A stretch of 64,000 bases of DNA from Atrina japonica (Eukaryota > Mollusca > Bivalvia > Pterioida > Pinnidae): assembly GCA_030159075.1 (NCBI GenBank), contig BROG01000561.1, forward strand, positions 432,395 to 496,394, written 5' to 3'. Shown here piece after piece: positions 34,808 through 46,284 of this stretch. How positions within the stretch are numbered: the first letter of the stretch is position 1; each line of letters starts with the position of its first letter. A program made the position numbers and the translations under genes. The notes under the pieces were generated by a model. It had not been told where the DNA came from. It saw only the letters and a list, made by a program, of their open reading frames with translations, and made no database searches.

Positions 34808-34960
34808 GGTGAAGTGCCACAAATTTTTACCTGTGCTATGAACTGACACCAACTTGGTGAGGTTTCTTACATGTCCTTTGCTTGCTGCATAATTGGACCT
34901 AAGTTTTAAGTCTTATTCAGAATACCTGTGACAGTCACATCCTGAGAGCTTGGGTAAACA
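34808..34960 (+). repeat. Dispersed repeat family I, copy 2
   Basis: GAAGTGCCACAAATTTTTAC, then 'gtgctatgaactgacacc', GTGAGGTTTCTTACATGTCC and 'ggacctaagttttaagtc' align in order with 32655-32790. Confidence 0.5.
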
Positions 34961-35024
34961 GTTAAACAATGTCTTTTGATGCATTATATTTTTATGATCT
35001 ACCTAAGAATTTGCAAAGGTGAGG

Positions 35025-35190
35025 TGCCACAAATTTTGACTTCTTTAAATGCAATGAAGGATATTTTATTTGTCACAACTTCATAGATAGTGGTCCTCAC
35101 TTGAAAGATTCATAAAAAAACCGATGGTGCTTTCAGTTCTGATGCTAAGCACTTCGCATATGACAAGTCGCAACCTTTTTTTAAAGACGT
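35025..35190 (+). repeat. Dispersed repeat family I, copy 3
   Basis: GGTGAGGTGCCACAAATTTT and later GATGCTAAGCACTTCGCATA; diverges after the first 30 bases. Confidence 0.4.
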
Positions 35191-35992
35191 CTTTGGTACA
35201 ACCAAGTATCGGGAATCTTACTATCAACAAATTACTTACAAAGCAATTGTTCTAACTAGCCAATATATTTCAAGTGGTTACCGACTAAATTTCAATATTA
35301 ATTAGACCATAATTTCTGATTCCTCATGATGACTTGGTAGTTATAGTACCAATGATTTGCAAGTCAGGTGTGTGGGTGTGTAGCCAGGTAAAACATTATA
35401 TTTTTAACCAATAATCTTACTGATGTGCTTTTTCCTTCTGTGTTAAATCAGTTTATTGTGGTTTGTGGGGTTGAAAGGCTTAAACATTAATACAAAAACA
35501 AACAAACAAACTAACAACAATTGTTATTGAAATTTTGGATACAAAAGTTATGAATAATTGCCATAAATATTCAAAACAAGATTTGAAATTCATTCTTAAA
35601 AGTATACATTGCTGTCTTGTATAATTTTTATTCCAGAAAAATAATATTTGGATCATAGGAAACAGGTTACGTCGACCTTAAGCAGATCATGTATGTTAAA
35701 TTCCTTTCAATTAAGATTTTTGTTATTTTTATGGACTTGAAAACTTCTTGATAAAAACATGCCTGAATCATAAAAAGAACTCCTGGGACATTGTCGGAGA
35801 AAGTTATATATAGACAGATTTTTACTAAAATTATCACAAAGCACTACCTGGTGATTAAAGGAAAACATTGACCCACTCAAATTCACCAGAGAGCACTCGA
35901 CACCAGAAAAAAATGTTACAATATCTTGGTGTTATATAGATTTATTATGTGACAAGAGTAACACTCTACTGATTAAAGTGATTTAAAGGGCA

Positions 35993-36303
35993 TTAGCTGT
36001 TTTCTTTAACAACTTAGATTGATGTACAATAACCAAAAAAAAAAGATATACATAGGCATAAACATTCTTAAATTCCAATACAATTTGTGAAAATTGCTTG
36101 AGAAACCCAGCTTGACAATTCATTAATTGGACATCAATTTTTGCATATGCATACCACACTGGACCTGACTTTATTTTCACAAAATATATATGAATATAAG
36201 AATTTTTATGCCTGTAAACACAGCTATCACTTTTTATTGTATATCAATCTAAGTAGTAAAAAACAATACATCTTTTTGGAAAACATTGCTAATGTCCCTT
36301 TAA
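35993..36303. mobile_element. MITE family E, 311-bp TTAA-type element
   Basis: Left TTAAAGGGCATTAGCTGTTT is inverted at the right as AACATTGCTAATGTCCCTTTAA (ends quoted to the TTAA). Further in, AACTTAGATTGATGTACAAT pairs with TTGTATATCAATCTAAGT. TTAA at both ends suggests a piggyBac-type target (inference). Relatives: 20138-20345 and 54245-54746. The frames at 35983-36329 are read through this element. Confidence 0.8.
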
Positions 36304-36348
36304 ACTGTAGCCAAATTCTTTCAAAATAGACACTTGAAGAGTAGTGGT

Positions 36349-36573
36349 TTGTTTGTTTGTTTATTGTTGTTTAACGTCCCACTCAAGAATATTTCACTCA
36401 TATGGAGAGTCACCAAATGCCGGTGAAGGGCTTCAAATTTTGGCCTATGCTCGGCACTTACAGCCATTGAGCAGTGAGGGTTCAACTACTGTGACACGGG
36501 ACCTCCAGTTTTTACTGTCTCATCCGAAAGACAGGAAACCAACCTGTCGCCGGCGGGACTCGAACTCACGACC
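36349..36573 (-). mobile_element. SINE with 12-bp target-site duplication, minus orientation
   Basis: AAGAGTAGTGGT occurs at 36337-36348 and again at 36574-36585, a perfect target-site duplication. Read on minus, the body begins GGTCGTGAGTTCGAGTCCCG (B box at its very start, so the A box is lost by 5' truncation), contains TTTCGGATGAGACAGTAAAA and GGAGGTCCCGTGT, then GAGTGGGACGTTAAACAACA and an (AAAC)n tail. The conserved central part resembles the SINE domains shared widely among molluscs. The 85-codon plus frame at 36344-36601 is its antisense translation. The clean duplication suggests a fairly recent insertion. Confidence 0.85.
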
Positions 36574-36585
36574 AAGAGTAGTGGT

Positions 36586-37606
36586 AATGGTGATCTTATA
36601 ATGCAGGTGGCTACATAATTAAGGTAAAAAAACAATATTGGTGTTACCAATGAAATACATTTGTATAAATCCTAGGCTTTATATATTGCTGGTATTATGT
36701 TGATGTTGTGTTATGATACAATAAGATTCTTGTATTTTTACAAAGATGGTATTGATTTTATACAGTGTATACTTTTAAATAATTTATTTTCAAGTGTTTA
36801 AATTTTTGTGTTTTGTTTTTCTTTCAAAAACAAACTGGCTCTGTGGGTAACTAATGTAATCATTGGCCATTATTTTCCAGAACTGGCTTAAAAAAATAAT
36901 GTTGACCATGAAATAGTTTTTATATTTATCCCTGTTCCAGGACACTGAAAAAAATCATCCCTGCTTCTCCCACTCAGTTAACGATCAGTCCTTTTAAAAA
37001 CAACTGCAGAGTACATACATTTTACACAAATGTATACACATTGTATAGAAACTTTAAAATTATCCTCTTTTTCTTCTTTCTTTTCATAATCATATCTTTT
37101 TAAGACTTTAAATAATTGATATCCTCAACAATTAATTACGATCATTATATCAGACAGATTTTTTTATATCATTACAGCTATTTCTCCAATACCGGTGCAC
37201 CATACAGAATCGCTAAGTGAATAAAACATTTTCCCTGACTAAACCTGTGTTTTCTACTGTGATTACACAGTGTGAAAATCATTATCTCTACTACAAGCTG
37301 ATTAACTGTATTCCATTGCTTTCTGTTGACAAATTTCCTAGTTTGCAGCTCAACGGAGCATCACAAAGGGTTCTCCAGCTGTACAGATGATATTAAAATT
37401 TGGTTTACGAGAGTTATTTTGTCTATTTCCTCTTAAACAGCTTTCTTAGTTTATGACCAATAAAACAACTTAAATTTTTTAAATTCAACACATTTTGAAT
37501 TACAAGAAATGATTAAAATTTTATTTTCGAAAAAAAAAATGTTTTAAGAACTGAAGAGGTATTTTTCTATTGATTTTCTGTAAAAAATAAAAAAAAATAA
37601 GAGACG
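36586..37606. other. AT-rich spacer, no gene called
   Basis: A possible acceptor (TTTCCTAGTTTGCAG near 37342-37356) precedes only 13 open codons; not called. Contains an isolated A run at ~37530. Confidence 0.4.
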
Positions 37607-37822
37607 ATGGAGAGAATGCAAGCTGGGACGAAATCATCACAAAATTTACAAAACAGATGTCCCTTTGAGTCAGATGACCTTAACACACACAAAACAGAGG
37701 GAATGTTTGTTGGTCTTTGTTCTTTAGAAGAGGCAGACGTCAGCCTGACAATCGGGAGCAGGCTATATAAAGCTTTTGTCACCTGTATCACAGACAAAAA
37801 GTCAAATTCAAATGATGAATAG
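37607..37822 (+). CDS. Candidate 71-codon gene or exon, unrecognised
   Basis: ATG to TAG without interruption in a segment of higher GC than its surroundings. The product would be hydrophilic, starting MERMQAGTKSSQNLQNRC and ending KKSNSNDE, with no signal peptide or membrane segment. The stop is followed at once by AATAAA (TAGAATAAAATG), a possible polyA signal but unusually close. A TATA-like CTATATAAAG and a GACGTCA lie inside the frame, so the segment might instead be a promoter. The opposite strand is also open (76 codons), which weakens the case. No family recognised. Confidence 0.25.
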   Translation: MERMQAGTKSSQNLQNRCPFESDDLNTHKTEGMFVGLCSLEEADVSLTIGSRLYKAFVTCITDKKSNSNDE

Positions 37823-38126
37823 AATAAAATGTCTGATTGGATGAAACAAGAAAATATTAAGATGATTTAAGTGAAAATTGATTGTGAAGACTATTTTATT
37901 TTGAGAGATGTTATGTCTGGCTTTTGAATGACAATTAAGGATTGAATAACACTGCCATGAACTGTCTGTATATGTGTGTTCCAGTCTGCTATGGATTCCC
38001 CAATCGTAACTCAAGCATAAAAAAACTTGCCAGAGGTCTTATCTATCTCTTTTTGGCTAATTATTTCAAGTTACATGTACATTTGAATTAAGATGTAAAT
38101 TTTCATTTCCTCTTCCATTGTGTGTA

Positions 38127-38185
38127 TTTATGTATGTGCATGGGTGTTGTGTGTGTAATGTGTGTGTGTGTGTGTGTGTGTGTGG
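38127..38185 (+). repeat. (GT)n microsatellite
   Basis: GTGTGTGT runs with an AATGTGTG interruption, ending GTGGTTTTG. Confidence 0.9.
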
Positions 38186-38384
38186 TTTTGTTTTGTTTTA
38201 ATTCTATTGATAAATACTTAAGCAAATTTGAGGGACTCTTTGCAATCTTTGAAGATCTCTTGTTTTTATGACTAATCTTTTGTTGTTGCTGTTGTTTTTT
38301 TATATTTCTTGCATTGAATTCTTCAGAAACACTTATAAGATTAATGTCACCTTAAATGGATTACACTGAAACATGTCTGCATTG

Positions 38385-39500
38385 AAAGGGCACCTGACTC
38401 TAAAGACCATCAACTCTAAAGACCATCAGACTCTGAGAACCACCTGACTCTGAGAACCACCTGACTCTGAGGACCATCTGAATCTGAGGGCCACCATATT
38501 CAAAAGAGCACCTGACTCTCAAGACCACTTGACTCCAAAGACCATCTGACTCTGAGGTCACCTGACTCTAAAGACCACCTGATTCCAAAGACCACGTGAC
38601 CCTAAAGATCATCTGAATCTGAGGAACACCATACTCTAAAGACCACCAGACTCCAAAGCCTACCTGACTCCTAAGACCACCTGACTCTAAAAATCACCTG
38701 ACTCTGAGGCCACCTGACTCCAAAAAGCACCTGACTTTAAAGAACACCTGATTCCAAAGACCACCTGAATCCACCTGACTGTAAAGACCACCTGACTCTG
38801 AGGATAACCTGACTCCAAAGACTGTCTGACTCTGAGGACAACCATGGTTTAAAAACCACCAAACTCCAAAGACCACCTGACTCCAAGTACCACTTGACTC
38901 CAAAGACCACCTGACTCTAAATATCACATAACTCTAATGACCACCTGACTCCAAATACTGCCTGACTCGGAGGACCACCTGACCCTAAAGACCACCTGAC
39001 TCTTAAGGCCACCTGACTCCAAAGACCACCTGACTCTTAAGGCCACCTGACTCCAAAGACCACCTGACTCTAAATATCACATAACTCTAATGACCACCTG
39101 ACTCCAAATACTGCCTGACTCGGAGGACCACCTGACCCTAAAGACCACCTGACTCTTAAGGCCACCTGACTCCAAAGACCACCTGACTCTTAAGGCCACC
39201 TGACTCCAAAGACCACCTGACTCATGAAATCACATAACTCTAATGACCACCTGACTCGGAGGACCACCTGACCCTTAAGGCCACCTGACTCCAAAGACCA
39301 CCTGACTCATGAAATCACATAACTCTAAAGATCACATGACTCTGAGGACCATCTGACTCTTAAGACCACCTGACTATAAAGACCACAGGATTCTGAGGAC
39401 TTTAAAGACCATCTGACTCCAAAAATCAGCTGACTCTAAGGACCACACAATTTCAAAAGACCACCTGGCTTTAAAGACCACCTGACTCCAAGGACCAGTC
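38385..39500 (+). repeat. 17-bp minisatellite, ~65 units, with 153-bp higher-order repeat
   Basis: Unit GACCACCTGACTCCAAA (17 bp) and variants such as ..CTCTAAA, ..CTCTGAG and ..CTCTTAAG run for ~1.1 kb. CCAAATACTGCCTGACTCGG occurs at 38951 and 39104, 153 bp apart, which is nine units. The left edge reads ACACTGAAACATGTCTGC, then AAAGGGCACCTGACTCTAAA, like the end of a family-C MITE. The 77-codon minus frame (38694-38927) is a translation of the repeat. Confidence 0.95.
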
Positions 39501-41236
39501 TTATAACTCATCAGTCATATATGCCCTCAAAATAAGAGATTGCTTCTTTTTTAGAGATTAATTATGATGCCACCATACAATATAAATATATCAATAATAT
39601 TGTAAGTAACATTTCAGTACACATACAGGTGTTATGTATACATGCACACACATGCATTATTGATTTATGCTATTTTTACATGCTAGTCATTATATCAAGA
39701 GAAAAAAAGGTTTCTTGCCTGCATAATGTTATTAATTTATCTAAAATTTATATATACATTGTAAATATATATTTACATGTACATATGCATACATACATGG
39801 ATTAATATGTGTTTTATCTATATGGTATACATTGTACATTGTGTTAAGAGAAACAAGATTGCATGCCTGCATAATTATATCAAGATTTATATTTACATAT
39901 AGGTTTAATGGGTCTTGATGGTACATGATAATAAAAACCCAGGGAAAGTACAAAAATGTGTGTATGTAACAACGCTATGATTTATTTACCAGATTTACAT
40001 ATATAGATGCATGTAATTTTAATGGATGCATTTTGATACTGTTACCTATTGCCTATTACCTAGTTTTTTCTTTTCCTTTTATAAGTGTAAAATATAAATG
40101 GGAGTGACATTTAATTGTAAACGGTATTTAACATGTTCATCTTCTTTGCGAATGTAATCTCTTTAAGCCACTTTATTCAAATATCAATTCGTCAACTCAA
40201 GCTACAAAGCTTTTATATATGCTGTCTGTATCATCTTTAGAAAATTTTAAATGGCAAATTTTCTAGTGTACAGGGGTAGACAGTGTCATTCCTTCCCCAA
40301 TTTAATAGGTTCTGAATGACGCAGTTTGATTCATAGCAATGCTTGTTTATCTACATGTATCACTCAGAACACGCCTGACATAAACGGCCACCAACTTTGC
40401 CCTATCTCTCATTTTCCTTCACTGCTATATTCTTTGTATTTAATGTAGCCATAATTGTCTATGGTGATCACTCAGATGTGGATTACCTGTGAGCTACTCA
40501 CCCCTGATGCTACAGGTAGACTAGTCTGTACAAATTGAAGTGGATTAGTCTATTTTTGATATTGAAGGGTAAACAAGTAAATTAAACATTGTTTATGACA
40601 AGAAGTTTACATTTACACTGAACATGTCAATATCACAAAGAAAAGTCAGATATATACCAGGTAAAATGTACACATAGGTATAAAGGTTATATAAATGGTT
40701 TTCTATCTTCAAGTAAAAGGATAACCCTGGGGTCATTTGTGTCACACGAACTATCAACTTAAAATGACCACAAATTAAGTTAATATCAATCTAAAAGTAA
40801 AATCTAGAACATGGCGTAAACAAACAATTATTGCTGTTAATACCGTGTAACAGGCTGATAAATGATCACGCTGTGATAGATCAATATGTTAACTTGCAAC
40901 AACACATAGTCATTAAACAGAAATCTATATATGTAGGTGTATATAGATGTAAAATAAAACAGTGATCAATTAGGGAGGGGAGACAATTCCATGTGCCTTC
41001 AAATTTAGATGTACAGTAAAACCTCACTATACTGCCACCATTTGTTCAGCTGGAAATACAGTATGAAATCTGTAAAATGAACATCCTTGGCATGCTTTAA
41101 AGGAAATTAGGGGAAACAAATTCTTGATTGTGTTATTGTGCATTACAAATTAATGTTGCTGTCATTTAAATGAAGACATCACTGGTTACAAGTAGATGAA
41201 CTCTTACTCAAGGTCAAGTCATGTAAGACTTAACAT
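39501..41236. other. AT-rich spacer with a short imperfect duplication
   Basis: 'aagagaaa...ttgcctgcataat' recurs at ~39697 and ~39846 with following TATATTTACAT words, an imperfect ~150-bp duplication. At ~40993-41060 lies one arm of a family-D-like MITE. No gene recognised; the frame at 39741-39953 is low-complexity. Confidence 0.45.
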
Positions 41237-41255
41237 CCCCCCTCCCCACCCACCC
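41237..41255 (-). promoter_or_regulatory. G-quadruplex motif with single-base loops
   Basis: The minus strand reads GGGTGGGTGGGGAGGGGGG, four G-runs of at least three separated by single bases, the most stable class of intramolecular G-quadruplex. The plus strand is the matching C-rich i-motif form. It is isolated in AT-rich DNA with no visible gene start; a regulatory role is only possible. Confidence 0.55.
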
Positions 41256-42369
41256 TCAGAAGAAATAGCACACTTTTATGAAAAATACACTAATTTACAG
41301 CACATATATCTACTGGCGCAGTACAATGATTCATCGTTGATTTCAATGTCAATTTCATTTTGTGTTTGTTGAACTATACCCTTTTCCCTGAATTTCTGGA
41401 GAACGGCCACGGAAGCATCTCAGTTTTGAAGTCAAACAAAGTATATGTAGTTTTCTATACTGGTTTTCTTAACTTCATTAAGTATCTCTTTATCTATTAT
41501 AGTTTTCAGTTTTCAAGGAATCTCATGATGTTTTATGAAAGAGAAACTATGAAAAGAAGAAATCTTATATGCAATTTCCTATTAATAAAGAATACTTGTA
41601 TACTGACAATTCCAATTCCTGCATACTAACTACACAAAATGTTCAACATAAAAATGACCTTAACTGCATGTTGACCCCAGAAATCATCCTGAAATGAAAT
41701 TTGCACGCAGAACACTTGCACACATTTCTGTCGGACTTGAAATGTACAACTATGACCTGTATTCTATGTCTGTATCAAATTAGACATACAACATACATCT
41801 AAAATCATAGCTTGTAGAAAACTGGTATGTAAACATGCTGATAAGAAAATTATGTACATTCTCTTATACATGTAGCAGCGCTAGTTGTAAATTTATACAT
41901 CCTTGGTACATATATCCCCTTCGCTTTGTGTCTAAAGCACTGTCAGTGATAGATAATAAATCAGAAGAAATAGACCAATAATGTATGTATGTAAGTGTTT
42001 AACTTACATTACTTTAAAATTACCCTCCATTAATTAATATATAATGCTAGTTATCAAAGCTGACTGTTATCAAAATTATCAATGACTTGTGTGAATGCTA
42101 AAAGTTCCTCAACTTATCAAGCCATTAAAATGAGAAGGGTAGACTCACTTCAATTAACAAAACACACAGTATGTATTAGATTCTATTTTTTCTATTAAAA
42201 GATGTAATACTGCTTCATCTGCTGAAGTCATCTAGGTAAAATTTTTACAAATACATGTATCATACAGATATCGGTCAATTTAGATTAAAATGTAGATCTG
42301 ATTACTTATTGATATAAAAAGACCAAATGAACATGTATATACAATTGTACAATTTATTTTCCAGTTTAT
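41256..42369. other. AT-rich spacer, no gene called
   Basis: The 89-codon plus frame at 41360-41629 is Phe/Tyr/Asn-rich and has no splice or family support. Confidence 0.4.
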
Positions 42370-42705
42370 AGTCTGTAATTCAGTGTGTCTTTCTGTCTGT
42401 AAGTCTATCTATTAGTCTATTAATCTTTCTGCCTATGAGTCTGTCTTTCTACCTGTCTGTCTGTCTGCCTGTCAATCTGTCTGTCTATCAGTCTGTCAGT
42501 ATCTGACTATCCATCTGCCTCCCAGTGTGTCTATTTGTCTGTCTGTTTGTCTGTTAAGCAGTCTGTCAGTATCTAACTATTTGTCTGCCTGTGAATCTGT
42601 CTGTCTGTCTGTCTGCCTGCCAGTTTGTCACTCTGCCAGTCTTTCTGCCAGTCAGTCTATCTCTCTATTTGTGAGTCTGTTAATCTGTCTGGCTCCATCA
42701 TGTAC
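42370..42705 (+). repeat. Degenerate (TCTG)n tetranucleotide tract
   Basis: TCTGTCTGTCTGCCTGTC-type repeats with point changes over ~340 bp. The Ser/Cys/Val-rich frame at 42527-42742 is its translation. Confidence 0.9.
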
Positions 42706-42711
42706 ATATAT

Positions 42712-42800
42712 ATACAGTCAGGCCCAGTTGAACTACCATTGATAATGAGTAACAACAGTGATCCTATAAGACAGGTGTCTTTTAAACAAAGGTGATTTCA
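42712..42800. mobile_element. MITE fragment, family B/A-like
   Basis: TACAGTCAGGCCCAGTTGAA start, then CCTATAAGACAGGTGTCTTT and AAACAAAGGTGATTTCAAAT; right inverted repeat absent. Confidence 0.4.
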
Positions 42801-43239
42801 AATTAAAAACCAGAAAATCACTGCCATGTGGTTACTCTTACTTTAATATATTGACATTAAAATCCTCACCACATGTGGTGTTGATATGTGAAGTGTACCT
42901 TGAAACTACCTGAACAATTTAATGTCATGTAAAATGTATAAAAAAACAACAACAAAAAACAAAGAAACAAAAAACAGACAGATTAACTTTGAGACATCCC
43001 TATCTTTTTCTGATTTGGCTGTAATAACATGCATTATTGATTTTAACATTTTTAAATTTGTTTGTTTATCTCAGGTGATTAATTACAAGTGTGGCTGCTG
43101 CAACAGATTTTTAGCATATCAATTTTAATTCTTATTTATGTTTTCAATATTACATGTCACCATGTGTTAAGTGTTGATTTATTTCTTTGGTTTTGATATT
43201 TTTATCAACCGATGTATAGGATAATAGTGTTTTGAATTT

Positions 43240-43500
43240 CTGTGGTGTGTGTATTGTGTGTGGGTATGTGTGTTATGTGTGTGTTATGTGTGGTTGTGTG
43301 TATGTGTGTGTGTGCAGTATGTGCATGTGTAAATTTATGTATATGTATGTGTGTATTTGTGTATATGTATGTACATGTGTGTATTTGTTTATGTACATAA
43401 ATATACATTTGTGTGTGCATGTGAGTACATTTTTAAATATGTGTATTTGTATATGTGTGTACATGTGTGTACATGTGTCTCTACACAATTAAACATGTGT
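43240..43500 (+). repeat. (TG)n-rich tract
   Basis: GTGTGTAT/GTATGTGT words over ~260 bp, shifting to TACATGTGTGTACATG. The Cys/Val/Tyr-rich and His/Thr-rich frames on both strands are translations of the tract. Confidence 0.9.
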
Positions 43501-44174
43501 GCTATCTTAACACAGAGACAGTCAGATAATTTGAAAATTAATAATCTGTATACTGATTTGTTTCAATAAAACAAGCAAGTGCTGTAGTATTGACTCACTG
43601 TCTGGTAGTATTTTTATTATTGACTATCAACTAGAGGTCTTGTTCTCCCATCTGCCATCTTGGCATCATCCCAATTGCTGTTGTGTTCTAAACAGCATCA
43701 CTATGAACAGATTTTCATGTCAAAGAGGGCAACAAGAATCATTGTAGTCGCCTGTCCCACTAAAACCAACAAATGAGCATCTCCCAATGCTTGATTTATA
43801 TGTTTGCTTGAGCCGGAACTTATCACTATTTTACTATACAAGACAAAATTTCCCTCCATCTTTTAGATAAGAAGTTGTTTTGACAAGCCATTTTATCTGA
43901 AAACTATTTGTACCATGTTTGACCTCAACGGTTTTCTCTTTATGAATGTATTGTACAGAAACAAAAACTGATAAAGTTATTAGATGCTTAAAAAGTCCAG
44001 TTGCCTTGACATTAGTAATTATTGATTCTATGAAACATTAAATTTTGCACGTAAGAGGTATTAAAAGCATGTGTTTAATCATGTCATCTCATATGTGATA
44101 TGTGCAATAAACCAAATAACATAGTGTACAAAAAAACGCCATGTGATGTGGGATTGAACTTCAAATACAGGCAC
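43501..44174. other. Spacer, no gene called
   Basis: 43640-43790 is somewhat GC-richer but stops occur in all frames within ~20 codons. No repeat identified. Confidence 0.4.
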
Positions 44175-45310
44175 TTTACTACATTACATGTATATGAAAT
44201 ACTACGTCATATAGCATATGCTTTATTGTATAACATATGATATATTGTATAACATGTAATATATAACATGATGTAGTATATAATTTAGGATGTATTGTAT
44301 AAGATATGATGTATTATATAGCATATGGTTTATTGTATAACATGTTATATAACATTATATATTATAACATTATGATGTATCATTTAACATATGTATTACA
44401 TGTATAAAACATATGATATATACTATATGATGTATTCTTAAACATATGAAGTATATCACATGATGTATTATTTACAACATGTATTGTATAACATATTATG
44501 TATTATATAACATATGATGTATTACATAACATGTGTTATATACCATATGTGTTATATAACATATGGTGTATTATATAACATAGCATGTGTCATATAACAT
44601 GATGTATTGTTTAACATGTGTTATATACCATATGATGTGTTATATAACATATGGTGTATTATATAACATAACATATATCATATAACATATGATGTATTGT
44701 ATAACATGTGTTATATACCATATGATGTGTTATATAACATATGGTGTATTATATAACATAGCATGTATCATATAACATGATGTATTGTTTAACATGTGTT
44801 ATATACCATATGATGTGTTATATAACATATGGTGTATTATATAACATAACATGTATCATATAACATATGATGTATTGTATAATATGTGTTATATACCATA
44901 TGATGTGTTATATAACATATGGTGTAGTATATAACATAGCATGTATCCTATAACATATGATGTATTGTATAACATGTGTTGTATACCATATGATGTGTTA
45001 TATAACATATGGTGTATTATATAACATAGCATGTATCATATAACATATGATGTATTATATAACAGGTTTTATATACCATATGATGTGTTATATAACATAT
45101 GGTGTATTATATAACATAGTATATATCATATAACATATGATGTATAGTATAACATCATGTGTTATATAACATATGATGTGTTATATAACATGGTATATTG
45201 CATAACATGAGATGTATTATATAACATATGGTGTGTTGTATAATATATGGTGTATTGTATAACATTTGATATATTGTATAACATATGTTATATAACACAT
45301 TACAAATGTT
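44175..45310 (+). repeat. AT-rich satellite-like array with ~90-bp higher-order unit
   Basis: Short words TATAACATATGRTGTATT and variants repeat throughout. In the regular part ACCATATGATGTGTT recurs at 44627, 44717, 44805, 44895, 44985 and 45075, spaced 90, 88, 90, 90 and 90 bp. Each 90-bp unit comprises about five shorter sub-units. Edges are less ordered, consistent with amplification from the middle. Very easily melted DNA; many CATATG and TATATA palindromes. Confidence 0.95.
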
Positions 45311-45499
45311 GTATAGTGTTATCCAAAACATAATAAATATGGAAAAAAATCAAAAGCAAAATTGTTCAGATATATAATCTACTGAAAAAATTGAATATTG
45401 GTCAAAAGCACAAGAATATAAAATAACTTGAAATCTTTAAACCCCCAAATAACATTGATTATCCATTAATTTTTACCTGGCAAATGTCATACATGTTAG
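45311..45499. other. AT-rich spacer
   Basis: Nothing recognised. Confidence 0.4.
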
Positions 45500-45598
45500 T
45501 CAACATTATGTTATTTTATCTATTGTTATTTATTCTATTGTTATTTATTTTATTGTTATTTCTATTGATATTTATTCTTTTGTTATTTCTATTGTAAA
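45500..45598 (+). repeat. ~16-bp TATTCTATTGTTATTT tandem
   Basis: Five to six imperfect units of TATTSTATTGTTATTT type. Confidence 0.8.
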
Positions 45599-46284
45599 TA
45601 CCAATATACAAACAACATGTAGTTCATTAGAATAGAATGCTAATTCTGATAATGTCCTTAATTTGCAATTTATTTTGTTTTAAAATTAAATGAGAAATAA
45701 TTCCAGTATTCTACATCTATAGTTTTACCAGGTTTTCATGAATAATTAATGACTTTTGAAACAACAGAGTTATTTTTGAAAGCTTGGCTTTTCTTTCATA
45801 CTTATGTCAAATAAATTGACATTTATACACAAAAAAATAACATCAAAATCGACTAGAAATCAGGAAGAAACTTTCCTGTCGAGGTCCTAAATGATCATTA
45901 ACCATCCTTCAAAACTGATCAATTTATCTCTATGTGTTTCGTCACATCAATTTCTTTATTACAAGTCAAAGACTTTCTCTAACCAGATAATTGCGAATAG
46001 TTTCGCAAAGGTTAGAAATTGTTTCATCCACTGATAAAATCCATCTAATGTATAGAAAATCAATACTTAAACAAATTGTTGTTTTATATATATATGAACT
46101 GACAGCAAATTTTTCACTTAGGAAATCAATGAACTGTATACACATTCTTGATTACACATGTAAAGAAAGAAGAATGTGAATGATTGCTACAAGTTAATAA
46201 TAGTAGAGTAGGAGAATTGACAGACTGAAAGAGTAGAAAAAAGAGAAAGTGGGAGAGGTATATTTAGGGTTTATAAAAGGACAT
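45599..46284. other. Spacer with a 7-bp-arm palindrome
   Basis: TTGCGAA-tagt-TTCGCAA at 45991-46008 is a C/EBP-like inverted repeat of unknown relevance. The 62-codon frame starting there is not supported as a gene. Confidence 0.4.

Noticed and set aside
36344..36601. 85-codon plus frame with tRNA-like end
   Set aside because: It is the antisense of a SINE; the tRNA similarity is only the B box, so it is not a tRNA gene.
43205..43569. Open frames on both strands
   Set aside because: Translations of the TG-rich tract.
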